From: Tilletiaria anomala UBC 951
Taxonomy: Eukaryota; Basidiomycota; Exobasidiomycetes; Georgefischeriales; Tilletiariaceae
Length of the DNA stretch: 64,000 bases
Assembly (NCBI RefSeq): GCF_000711695.1
Contig: NW_013546997.1
Span: 109,404 to 173,403, forward strand
Direction of reading: 5' to 3'
The notes below the pieces were generated by a model. That model was given only the letters and a program-made list of their open reading frames with translations, was not told where the DNA came from and made no database searches. Below, one piece after another: positions 22,193 to 32,590 of the stretch; within the stretch, counting starts at the first letter, position 1, and the number at the start of each line of letters is the position of its first letter. Both the position numbers and the translations under genes were made by a program.

Positions 22193-22786
22193 TTTGGGCG
22201 CTGTTTGTATTCTGTGCGTCGAATCCTAACCTGAAGGACCCTTTCGACACTCGGTCAGACCTATGGTAACAGATATAATTCTCGTTGGACTGTGCGAGCT
22301 TTTGGTGGTACAACCACGGCAGGTACGAAACGAATGGATGGCGCCAGAAGTATCGGAACTCAAACTCCAAAAACCTCATCGACTGTCGAAACGGGTTCTT
22401 TTTTTTCTTTTTCTTTCTTTTTGTAGGCAAAGTCGCAATGGTGAATAACCCTAACCTGCTTGCTTCTACGTCTTCAACCAAGCTCCATTCGCCAGCACTT
22501 GCCCTGCTAATTCACATGCCTCTGAGAAGGGCCTCAACGTCAACGGTTCAACCAGAGAGGGAGGGGGGAGGGGTCGACGTATGGCATGCCGGTGCAAAGC
22601 TCGTGACTTCTGCGAAAAAGCTACATGATAATGTCACGCCGCAAGATTGCCGTTCTGACTGCAGCGCCATGTCACCCAAGGAAGCCGGCCCCGCGCTTGT
22701 GGAAGCCTATGTCCATGGCAATGGTATTTCCATCAGCCACTTCTCGCGCCAAAGTTCTTCTCTTATGAAGACGTGAAGCTGTATCA
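22193..22786. promoter_or_regulatory. ERG20 promoter and iron-regulator 3' region
   Basis: The 590 bp upstream of ERG20 contain a T/C tract at about 22398-22423 on the plus strand (polypurine on the ERG20 sense strand). No coding frame with support was found. Confidence 0.4.
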
Positions 22787-25400
22787 TCACGCCGCGGCCG
22801 AGAAGGTCGTGCGTGCAGCAGGTGAGCTCGGCCGGCTGCGTATTGGCGGCAACTGACGCGGCTGCGAGTCCACAACAACGGGCGGCATAGCTGTCGCTCC
22901 TTCTCCTGCTCCGAGCACGTTCTCATTCTCGCCATTTGAATATGTGCCACCCACCGAGGCCGACGCGGACTGTTTAGGAAGTAGTGTCCCTTCAGACCGC
23001 CCCTCCCGTCTCGAGTTGGGCGTGGACCAAGTGGAGTTGCCGACATGCGCCGCGGCCGACGCAGGCGCCGAGGGTGAGGCAATGATCGAAGCGACTTCGG
23101 CCTCGCTCCTTCGCTGGTGTGGAGGCCCTCGGAACGTTTCCTCAAACGGCGGCGGAGATCTTGGCTCCTCTGGCACATCTCGGGGAGCGACGGGCGGGTA
23201 GTGTGACGGCGTATTGGATGCGCTCGCGCTGGAGTCCAGCCGAACGACCATCCCGCTCTGGTGGGCGGCAGTCGACGCACCGGCATCAGGCTGTGACAGC
23301 TGCTCTGCAGGCGAAGGCGGCCGGCTGTATCGCGGTGCCTCGGAGAAGGCGACAGGAGGCGGAGGATTCGGATAGAACGCTGCTGTCGAGACTGATTCGC
23401 GCGGTTCATTGTATGTGCTAAGAAAAGGACTGCGACCCGCCTGCTCTCGGTGGCCAGCAGCGGAGGCGGCAACAGCTGCCTTGGCGCCGGCAAGAACGTG
23501 CTCTGTCTTGGCGATGAGATCGTTGAGCCTGCGTCGTTCGATGACCATGTCGAAGTGCTGCTGCTCAAGGTATGGGATCCATTCCGCCGCGCTGAGCTGT
23601 GCAGTCGGGTCGGACAATGGTGCAGGGTGCGCAGCAGTGACTGGATGGTGGTGATGGTGCGCCCCGCCATGAACATGTGCAACTGAATGACCGATATGTG
23701 CATGGCCAGGGGCGTAGTGATGGTGATGGTGGTCGTGAGCGGCGTGATGATGGTCTGGACGAGAAGTTTCGAGTCAGTAAAATGCACTTTCCGTCTTTAC
23801 ACGGAGCCGCCACGAGGCTGTAACTCACGGTGATGGTGATGTGGAGGTAAGACGAGATGTGCTGGAGCACGTAGAGCCGAGTCTAATGCAGTTGCTGCTA
23901 CCGGCTCGCGTGGAATCCTTGGAGACGCCGGCTGCGACGTCGAGCGCATTGTCGACGACTTGACCCGACTCCTCGGGCCTCCGGTTGGCGTATCAACGCT
24001 GCCGTTCTGCTGCTTAGGCCGCTTCAGAGCTCTCTCGAACGGGCCAATATAGTCACTCAGGTTCGGCTGGGTTGCCCCTGACCCTCCACTCGGCTGTTGC
24101 TGTTGTGGCTGAGACGGCAAGGTTAGTTCCGCAGTCGCTGCAGTCGCCGGACGCGCCCAGCCCGCGCCGCCCACCTCCATAAGAGCCATAGCAGCTTCCG
24201 TATCGCGGTCCTGCAGTTCTGCCGGTGCCACTGTAGAAGGGGACGCAGCAGCGTGCGCTGCTGCCGGCACGCGTTTCCGCCGCTTGATGACCGTCTTCTT
24301 CATGTTGATGGGTCTCTGCGTGCCATGCAGCTTGTGGTAGAGGCCGCAAGCGTTGCAGATGTTATTGCCGTCCTCGTCCCTCCTCCACAACGGCGTGGTA
24401 TTGGTGCCACAGTTGGAGCAGACCAATTGATAGTCCACCTTGGTGATAGAGTTCGAGCCGAGGGGCGTCGTCCCCGCCGCTTGATCAGAACCGGGGTCGG
24501 TCATGGTTCCAGACCCTGCAGGGCTCATGCTGTCGTCCAACACCTTTCTCCATTCCTTTCGCCCCGCACTACCACCATCGTTCGTATCGGAGAGCGCAGC
24601 TTCATCGCTGCGTGCGCGCTTCTTGCCTTCGCTTCCGCTCCCGCTCCCGCTGGCGGACGCCGGTGACGCCACCCTCTGTGTCGGAGTTGTTGCTCGTCCA
24701 GAAAGCTGCTCATCCTCGGGGGCCTCCCGTTCTAGGCTTAAGTCGTCCACCGCTCCTCCTCCACCACTGCGTGACTTGGCTTGCGCCTGCCGGTGCTTCT
24801 TCATTTGCAGGAGGTTGTTATTATACGCAGGGCAGCCATTGCAGCTTGTCGTACCACCCGTCCCATCGCACAGTCCGTCACCAGGACATGTCCCTTTGGC
24901 ATGGGCAGCAGCTGCTGCACAGGGTGTCACATTGGCTTGGCCGTCCTCGGCCCCAGCTCCCGACCGGCTCGGGTCGTTCAACGTGCCTCTTCCATCAACA
25001 TTGTCGAGATGCCACAGCGACACCTTTGGTTTTCTGTTCCCCTTTGCGATGACATTGTCCGCGCCGTTCGGCTCGCCGTTACTGGGGACGATGCGCTTTG
25101 CTCCGTGTGTCTTCTCATATAGACCTGCATTCGAGTCCAAGATGGATCAAGAAGATCAGCGATCAGCTGTAAATCGAATGCAATACTCAATAAACGTTTC
25201 TAACACTCACCACAAGCATTGCAGATCGGCAGCCCTTCTGCTGTCCTCCGCCAGAGCGGTGTGCTTATTGTCCCGCAGGTGATGCATTTGGTCCCATCGA
25301 ATGATTGAGAAGTGCTGCCGCCAGCCTGTGTTGGCTGCGATGTCAGGCTGCCTTCCTCCCGGCTCTGCCCGTGTCCATTCTCATTGCGGTCAACGTCCAT
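22787..25400 (-). CDS. SreA/Urbs1-type GATA repressor of iron and siderophore genes
   Basis: Exons 25400-25211, 25124-23829 and 23754-22787 give 817 residues. Two GATA zinc fingers are present: Cys39, 42, 60, 63 ([18 protein letters not shown]) and Cys299, 302, 320, 323 ([18 protein letters not shown]), both C-x2-C-x17-C-x2-C. Between them lies the cysteine-rich region [20 protein letters not shown] with Cys143, 149, 158 and 161, diagnostic of the SreA/Urbs1/Sfu1/Fep1 iron-sensing family. The tail holds a His-rich segment (about 492-540) and a coiled coil (about 557-583, [18 protein letters not shown]). The family represses siderophore synthesis and iron uptake when iron is plentiful. A CAG acceptor immediately upstream (GAACAG|GTGCACC) suggests a further upstream exon, leader or coding; Ustilago Urbs1 has a longer N-terminus, so the start may be incomplete. 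Confidence 0.93.
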
Positions 25401-27093
25401 CTCGTCTGGTGCACCTGTTCAGGTACCCACACAATCCGTATTGTGAGAATCGGAGATCACCTGTTCGCCAAGTGGCACCAGCAAGGCAGGTGGGTCGCTG
25501 CACAGATGTGCGCACGGAGAACACGAGCGGGGCGGTCCGATGCTGCTGTGGCGCTCCCTCAAGGATATATGCTCGCGCTGCCGTCACAATCGGGGCGCAG
25601 CAGCGGTGTGCTGTAGAGTGCTGTGTAGCTAGAGTGTCGGGGAGATGTTGATCCGCGATGCACAGTCGAAGAGGATGCAGACCAGTCTGATGAGGAGGAC
25701 GGTGCCTTTGCGAGCATAGCTCGGCGCGCAGCCAGATCCTTTCTCCTCTTCCTGAAAGCTTGCTGCTGATCTGCTGGTGGTGACTGAGAGCGATATGTTT
25801 GGAAAGCAGTCGACGTGCTTGCTGCTCGCCAGGTGCTCTTGGAAGGTGTAGCGCCGATCCAATGAACGCTAAACTAGTGAAGCGCGAGATAGGCTGTGGT
25901 TCATAGAGCAAAGCACGGCTCCCGGCAGTCCAGCCTAGATGCCGATGATGCTCTAGCGGTCCTGGACTGTGCACTTGAGCGACATGCGATATGCATGTAT
26001 AGGTGCGAGTGACGACGAAAGAGCAGATTGCCAAAGCCGTTTCTGTAATCATCTGGCGATTTGATTGCAGAAACGGAAAAAGAAAAGAAGCACGGGGAAA
26101 TGTGCGCTCCAGTGCGTGAGAGATTTGATTACAAGCAAGTAAAATATTTTTTTAAAACCCCTGGTTACCAGGATACAGATCACCCAAAATCTTCTGTGGC
26201 CTACCCAACTGTCCTTCTCAACTGAGCAACCGCCTTTCCACCACCACACACGAGCAAAAGTCTATTGCAATCCTAGGTAGGATCAAGCGGCTACATACAG
26301 ACGACAGCAATCATTCATTCCGTCCCACATAGCGGACAGCCTGCGACATTCAACATGTCGCGTTGTTCCACTGAAGGCCGGGATGGAAGCTGCCAACGAG
26401 AAGGCAGCCGGGTCGTTCGTCGATGCTCAGGCGCCGCGCCCGGCATTGGTTCACGGGACGCGCGGAGATAAGATCCCGCGAAAAAGACGCAAAATCTCGA
26501 GTATCGAGACATCAGCCCCACCTCACGAGAAAGACTACACAGAAATCCGAGAGTGGCGGCTCTGTGTTCTGTGATCGGCTTTCTACAGCATCAAACAGCG
26601 AACGCCCGCCTGCTGACGCTGGTAGCTCATCCGCTCTTGTCCAACCAGTGGATTTGGTGCAACAATGTCGACCAGAGGATAGTCTGGAGGCATAGACATC
26701 ATATATGGAGACGAATTCTCAAGGCTACGCTTACATACGTCGGGGGGGGCAACGCGAGCAGAGGCCATACATTCACAAGAGTCGGAGCCGCTTGCGGCAA
26801 GTCCATGTCGGCCACCGTCCGCCAGCCACCATGCATGAGAGTCCGGGGTTGTTATCGCTTGCGCTATTGTTATCGCATCGCCCATGATTTTGTTCACTTG
26901 GTTTTCGGTGAAACATAAAGTATGTAACATGGAAGCCACACTGACTGCACATAAGAGTAGCGCCTCATCGGCCATCGCCATACGGAATGATAGTCACACA
27001 TCTTGTAAGTTGTCGGGTAAGGACAAGGCCCACGTCTTCGGTCGTTGATCACATGATTTTACATGACACGGCGGACACTGCTCTCTCACGATC
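25401..27093. other. intergenic, upstream of the iron regulator
   Basis: About 1.7 kb separates the SreA-type gene and the 3' end of Rxt3. A minus-strand frame of 220 codons (25390-26052) overlaps the likely leader of the GATA gene but has no domain and poor composition. Another minus frame at 26583-26981 encodes 132 residues starting MAMADEALLLCAVSVASMLH, with a hydrophobic start resembling a signal peptide; it has no other support. A plus frame at 26383-26574 encodes a basic 63-residue peptide. Two close copies of GTTATCGC occur near 26851-26874. None is called as a gene. Confidence 0.35.
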
Positions 27094-30000
27094 TCACGCG
27101 GTGGCAGGCGCCGCTGCAGCAGCAGTTGGCACGTGCCATCTCCACAGCATTCGGAGCTTGGACGCCTTCGGCTTGCTGCCTTCCTTCTCCTTGACCGTTT
27201 CCACAGTCTTTTCCTTCTCCTTGTCAGCTGTGTTGCCTCCTCTTTCGTTCGTGTTGGCCTCAGGGCTGCTGATTGTGGACGCAGCAGCGACGCGGTTACC
27301 GATCTCCTTGAGGCTGACAAGCATCTGCTGAGAGCCGCTGGCTAGCTCGCACAGCCTACCTCCTTTAGCGGCCTCATCTGGTCTTTGCTGCTCTCCACCG
27401 CTTCCAGAGACCTTAGGTCGCTCAGCGGCTGTATTGGCCAACAGGTGGAGTAATGCCATCTGGTTGATCCGCTGCTTGAGCGCGGCGCGCCCCCCTGCAA
27501 ATGCATATCCAGGCTACGAGAAAGAAATGGATAACTTGTCAGTAAAAACCCAAACACTGCAGTAGAGACGCGGGTGGGTGATCCATCTGCACTTCTCGCG
27601 AGTCACTCACCTCCCTGAGCTCGACACTCTCGACGACCAGACTGACTCCGTCGTGCGTGTTGCCCCAACTGCGACTCTTGATGCCGGCCCTGTGGCAGCC
27701 CTTGTACGCGATGAGACGCGGCGCAATGCGCAGGACAACAGACAGATCACACGGGCGCAACGGCGCCTCGACGATCACATCTCCGCCTGTGGCAGCACCT
27801 TCACGTCGTTTCACATCGGTCTCTGCGGCGGTAGCGTCCTGCATCTCCGTATCGCCGTCTTGAGCGTGACCGGTTCCACTGTTGCCGTTGATAGGCTGCG
27901 CCTTCACCCCCGCAGACGTGTCCGGGCCTTGCTCCGGGTCAACCATCTTCTTCCACTGCTTCATTGCCAGGCCAGAAGGCAACCACTCGGCCACCTCGCC
28001 GGTTGGGAAGGCAGGCAGTTCGACCCAGCCGGCGTGCACGCACATGGCCAGTACGTCCGAGTCGTCCGTGTAGACGTCCGTCCCCCACAGCTTGCGCTTC
28101 GCTAGCGGCGTCATATCGCGGAAAGCCCACGCAGCTTCGGAGGCTGAGATGCGCTTCACGCTGCGTTCCTTCTGCGAGTGGCAATCTCCAGCTTCCTTGG
28201 ACAGGCTCGTCGTATTGCTGCTACTGCTGCTGATGCGTGTCACATTGCTGAGCCTGGAGCGATGGCCTGCGATGCTCGCGGAGGCAGGGTCACTAGCCGA
28301 CATGGCCGCGCACATCTCCCTCGTCATGCGTGCATGCTCGCGACCGCGCCAGCCCAAACGCCATCGGCCGACGGTCTGAGAAGGCACCGAGCGCGGTGCC
28401 GTGATATTGCTCGTGTCGTACTCGCGCTGCATCTCCTCAATCGACGGCCCGGGCCCGAGTCGCTCGCCGCTGATGCGGACCTCCATCGTCCCGCCGACAT
28501 TGGTAGCGAGCAGCTCGCCTGGTATAAGAGGGTCCACGAGCGGATCATAGATCCACGTGCCGAGATGGCTGACAGGCCTGCCGCGACCGAGACCGAGCCC
28601 TGGCGTAGTGGTACCATTGATGATCTCATCCAGCACGTTTGTACACGTCTGCTTTGCAGCGCTGTCGGTGGCGGCAGCCTCGTTGTCCTCTCCGGCGTTG
28701 TCAGGCTTTGGAGCTTTCCCAGCCTTGGCTTCCGCTTCCGCTTCGACGCGTGCCTTGGTCCTGAGCGCCTCGTTGCGTCTCCGATCTGCCTCGAGCTTCT
28801 CGCATCTCTCCAGGTGCTCCCAGACCGGCTCACTGTCGACACGCGGGCCTGCGTTTAGGTCGCGCGGTGCCGGGACCGGCAGGTCAGGCACGCCTGCGAT
28901 GGCACTTGCACCTGAGCCCGGAACGACAGCAGTGGACGGCGCAAGACCATGCGCTGGATGGACGACACCTGCCATGCTCGTCGCGGCCAGCGTGGAATGC
29001 GGCTGCGGCGTTGCAGCGCCCATGGCACTAGCGTTCTGGCCATAGTAGGCTGCCCCAACTGCGGCGCCAACTGCATCGATAGACTGCGCAGACGAGATGG
29101 GACCAGCGGCACTGGGCGGTAGCGGTACGCCGTGAGCGCCGTAGGACGGCGGCGCAGCGGCGTCGATGGGGATCGTCGTCGTCGTTGCCGTTGGAGGTGG
29201 GCCGGCACGTGCGACGTCGGACGAGGCCGGCGGCAGCGGGTTATGCTCGACAAGCTCCGTGCGCGCGCGCTTCTCCGGCCTGGTTGTCCTACTTCGTGGT
29301 GGAGGCGCCGGAGCAGCTGATGCGCTCGCAGCAGGTCCTAGCGCCTGCTTTGACTGGCCCTGACCCTGCACGTGAGCGTGGTGAGAAGCCTGCACCTGCA
29401 GAGGCAGCGACGACGGTGGCGAGGGGCCCACAGCGCCAGCGCCAGCGGTGGGCGTGGAGCCCTCGGGCGGCAGAGACCGGGCAGACATGTGCGCGTCGTA
29501 CGGCGAAGCGACATACATGCCCATCTCGTGCGGTGGCAGCTGTGGAGGTGGACAGCCATGTGAGAGAACGTGCATGTTGTGATGAGAGTGCGCATGGGGG
29601 TGGTGCGGGTGAGCATGCGGGTGCTGGTGCGAGTGCGGCAGTTGATGTTGGTGCTGATGCTGATGCTGGTGCTGGTGCTGATACTGGTGCTGATGCTGGA
29701 GCTGATGCGAGTGCTGTTGGTGGGGATGCGCGTGTGCGTGGGCAAGCCCGTGCTGATGCTGCATCTGCATCGGCCCAGAAGCGTAGTATTCGTCCTTAGC
29801 CTGGTGGTGGTGGTGCGGAGCGCCTCCATACGGCCCGGGAGTGGCTGTCGGCGGTGGTGGCGGGCCGTCATACGGATTTCCGCCAGGCGCGTACGGGTAC
29901 CCGTACCCTGGTGGTGGCATCGAGCTGTGCGACGGCGGCGGGGGAGGGTGCTGCTGATGGTGCCGATGTGCATGAGATGGGTGATGCGGGGGCAGTTGGC

Positions 30001-32131
30001 TAGGCGCTCCATGCGGCGAGAATCGCTGCTGCCCTTGCCCCTGTCCCTGCACTTGCCCCCCCTGTACATGTGGTTGTTGTTGTTGTTGCTGAGCCACTCG
30101 CGAGCGTGGAGCAGGCGAAATGTCGCGCGATGACGCGGATACGCCAGCGCGCTGCTGGTTGCCCACAGCGATGCCAGCACCTCCTCTTGCATGAGGGCTA
30201 GGAGCAGCGGCGGACTGCGACGCTGGCGACTCTCTCTTGCGCTTCTTCTCCGCTGCTGGCTGCGGCGGCGGCTGTGCCCCCGCCGTTGCGACAGATCCAG
30301 CGGCGGCTGACGGAGGGAGCGGCGCCTGGCCGCCAGCGAGCGGGCTCTGGCTAGTGCTGTTGCCATGAAGCGCGGCGGTCTTGCTGCGCGCTGAAGCAGG
30401 CGGCACGATGCCAAAGTTGTTCGCGGCGGCGACGGCGGCGCTGGCGAGCGCCGGCTCAACGCCGACGGCGCTGCCGCCGCTGCGCACGCGCGAGTGCCCA
30501 CCCGCAACACCCCAGCGCGTTTGTTCCTGTGCACGCCATGCGGCCGCCTGCCGCTCGGCCTCCTCGGCGATAGGACCGCTCCACTTGCGCCGAGCCAAGT
30601 TGGCCGCAACGGAGATGGACAGCTGCGTCCCGGACGATGCCGAGTTTTTGCTTTTGCTGCTGCTGCTGCTGTGGTTGTTGTTATTGTTGCTGCTGTCGCT
30701 GTTGTTATGGTTGTTGTTGTTGTTGGTGGTGGTGGCGTTGGTGTTGTTGTTGTTGCTGCTGCTGTTGTTGTTACTGTTGGTCGCGATGCCGGCGACGGAT
30801 GGTACCGGCAAAGGCCCTCCGGACGTGGCATTGGAAGGAGGCGAGCCGCCGGCCCGCGCGGACCTTTCGCGCTCGCGCTCCCGTTCACCTTGGATCCTGC
30901 GCTCGTCTCCTGCGCCATATCTCGGCGCGTCGCTACGCACGCCGGCACCACTAGACCCGCTAAGGATCGAGCTCATGCTCATCGGGTCGTTGCGCGAGCC
31001 CGCAGGCTCACCGCCTGCGCCTGGTGGTGGTGGCGGACCGGCAGCGTAGCTGTCAGACATGACGCGCCTCGGCAGATCGGGCGAACGGAACGGTGCATGA
31101 CTCGGCGGTGAGCTTGGGCCCGGTGGTGGGCCGGACGCCGTAGAGGGCGCGGAAAGGTGATGATGATGGTGCGATGCAGCAATAGAAGAGTGGTGGGAGT
31201 GAGGGTGGTGATGGTGGAGGTGGTGGTAGTGAGGGCCTGACGCCGACGACGACGATGATGCGGCGAGGCTCGAGGCCGAATGGCGGTGATGGACGCTTGC
31301 CCTGCCTCCGCCGCCAACAGAGGACGAGCTGATCGAGACAGAGGACAGGCCGGGCGGCTGACTCTGCGCCGAGACGGAGACGGGATGTGAGCCCGGCCCG
31401 ACCGTGGCGCTGCGCTGCCATTGATCCTGCATGTCGCCGAGGGGGCCAGGTCCGTACGTCTCGCTGACGCTGCGGGACTGGGTGGACGACCGGCGCCCCC
31501 CGCCGGCTGAAGCGGAAGATGCAAGAGGCGGCTGCGGCGGAAGACGCGAGTTGTTCAGTGGGCCAGGGAAGAACTCGCTGCCAGGACCCTGGCTGGCGGC
31601 TCGAACGTCACTGCCGGGACTGCCGGCCAGCTGCAGCTCGCGGGCGACGTGGTTCGTAGGTGAATGCGGCGGCCTGGACCTTGCTCCTCCTCCTCCTGCC
31701 GAGCGTGGGGCCAAGCTAGGCGGGGCCGACATGGCTGGATTGGCGTGATCCCAGGAAGGCAGTTGTCGCCCACGTGGACCGCCGGTTGGTGCTCCTGCGG
31801 CCCCGTTTTGCTGCTGCTGCTGATGATGATCCCGCGAGGAAGGCGGGAGACCTGCGCTAGGAGGCAGTGGCCTGCCGTAGGCGGAGGGCGGAGTGCGTGA
31901 GCGATGGACGGGTGACGTCGAGCCAGAGTAGGAGCCTGGCCGCCTGTCAGCCACGATAGACGGTTCTGCAGCGTGTTCGTCACCGATTCAGCAATGCTGT
32001 CATCCGCCAGGAGGATTAAGCAACGAAGATGAGAAAGAAAGAAGCGTACTCACGAGACATTTGCCCTGCTCCGCCTGGACCGTCGTAATGCGAGTGATAT
32101 GGGTAACCCCCTGGGTCATGCCTGGATGGTG

Positions 32132-32183
<52 letters not shown>

Positions 32184-32399
32184 CTCTTCTTGTTGGTGCC
32201 GCTGCTGCTGCTGCGATGGATGCATGGAAGGATGGTGCCTACTAAACGCGTCGCTATAGCCTGTACCGCCTCCCAGAGCGGAGCCAGGCGGGCCCCCGCT
32301 GCTGAGTGCAGAGCGACCAGGTGCGTTGGCAGTGCTGCTGCCGCTGCCGCGGGGAGGCGGGGGAAGTGGTGGCAGGAGATTGTCTCGATCTCTGTCCAT
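27094..32399 (-). CDS. RXT3: Rxt3-like subunit of the Rpd3L histone deacetylase complex, very large
   Basis: Exons 32399-32054, 31965-27611 and 27513-27094 join in phase to 1706 residues. The conserved core is near the C-terminus: LGTWIYDPLVDPLIPGELLA, TPLAKRKLWGTDVYTDDSDV and MCVHAGWVELP match the Rxt3 domain of the Rpd3L deacetylase complex. Yeast Rxt3 is about 294 residues, so some 1100 residues here are additional low-complexity sequence: polyQ (exon 1), His-rich, Asn-rich (about 395-440 before LSISVAANLARRKWSG), Gln/His alternation (HQHQYQHQHQHQ) and Pro/Ser/Gly-rich. A conserved-looking block (ARRKWSGPIAEEAERQAAAW) sits between tracts. The protein should act in the nucleus as a corepressor scaffold. 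Exon 1 was joined at CTC|AA to keep frame (QMSQPSIVADRRPGSYSG). Several long frames on other strands here are shadows of the repetitive codons. Confidence 0.85.
29635..29725 (-). repeat. hexanucleotide CAGCAC-type repeat encoding (His-Gln)n
   Basis: On the plus strand the motif GCTGATGCTGGT recurs with small changes. On the Rxt3 sense strand it encodes alternating His and Gln. It is imperfect, so it is probably old rather than freshly expanded. Confidence 0.8.
30650..30785 (-). repeat. trinucleotide tract encoding Asn/Ser-rich run
   Basis: Plus-strand GTT/GCT-rich triplets correspond to AAC/AAT/AGC codons in Rxt3, giving a run of about 45 Asn, Ser, Thr and His residues. It is the longest simple-sequence block in the window and lies within an exon. 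Confidence 0.85.
32132..32186 (-). repeat. CAG/CAA tract encoding polyglutamine
   Basis: Mixed CTG and TTG triplets on the plus strand give about 18 consecutive Gln in exon 1 of Rxt3. The mixture of codons suggests a stable tract. Confidence 0.9.
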
Positions 32400-32550
32400 G
32401 GTGTGCCGTGCTCTCGGCTGCTCTACTGTGCACTGCACGCTCGAAGACGACGTGAATGATGATGATGGGATGGTTATAGCGATGCTGGGTGTCGTTGAGC
32501 TACGAAGAAGCAAAAGGGATGGAACCCCAGAAGGACACGCAGCCACCAAG

Positions 32551-32590
32551 TACATGTATGTATGTATGTATGCATGTATGTATGTAATAC
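32551..32590. repeat. (GTAT)n microsatellite upstream of Rxt3
   Basis: GTAT units with one GCAT interruption lie about 150 bp upstream of the Rxt3 start codon, probably in its leader or promoter. Confidence 0.9.

Noticed and set aside
25390-26052. 220-codon minus-strand frame upstream of the iron regulator as its missing N-terminus
   Set aside because: It is not in frame with a donor that would join the first GATA exon, and its His/Arg/Pro-rich sequence has no similarity to Urbs1 N-termini that I can recall; more likely leader DNA.
29166-29799. Plus-strand Ala/Gly/Asp-repeat frame (204 codons) opposite Rxt3
   Set aside because: It arises from the complement of the CAGCAC repeat; periodic GADAGA-type product reflects the DNA repeat only.
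29338-30951. 537-codon minus-strand frame within the Rxt3 gene
   Set aside because: It is an alternative frame of the same low-complexity exon (Arg/Thr/Ser/His-rich) with no domain; the Rxt3 frame continues unbroken into the conserved core.
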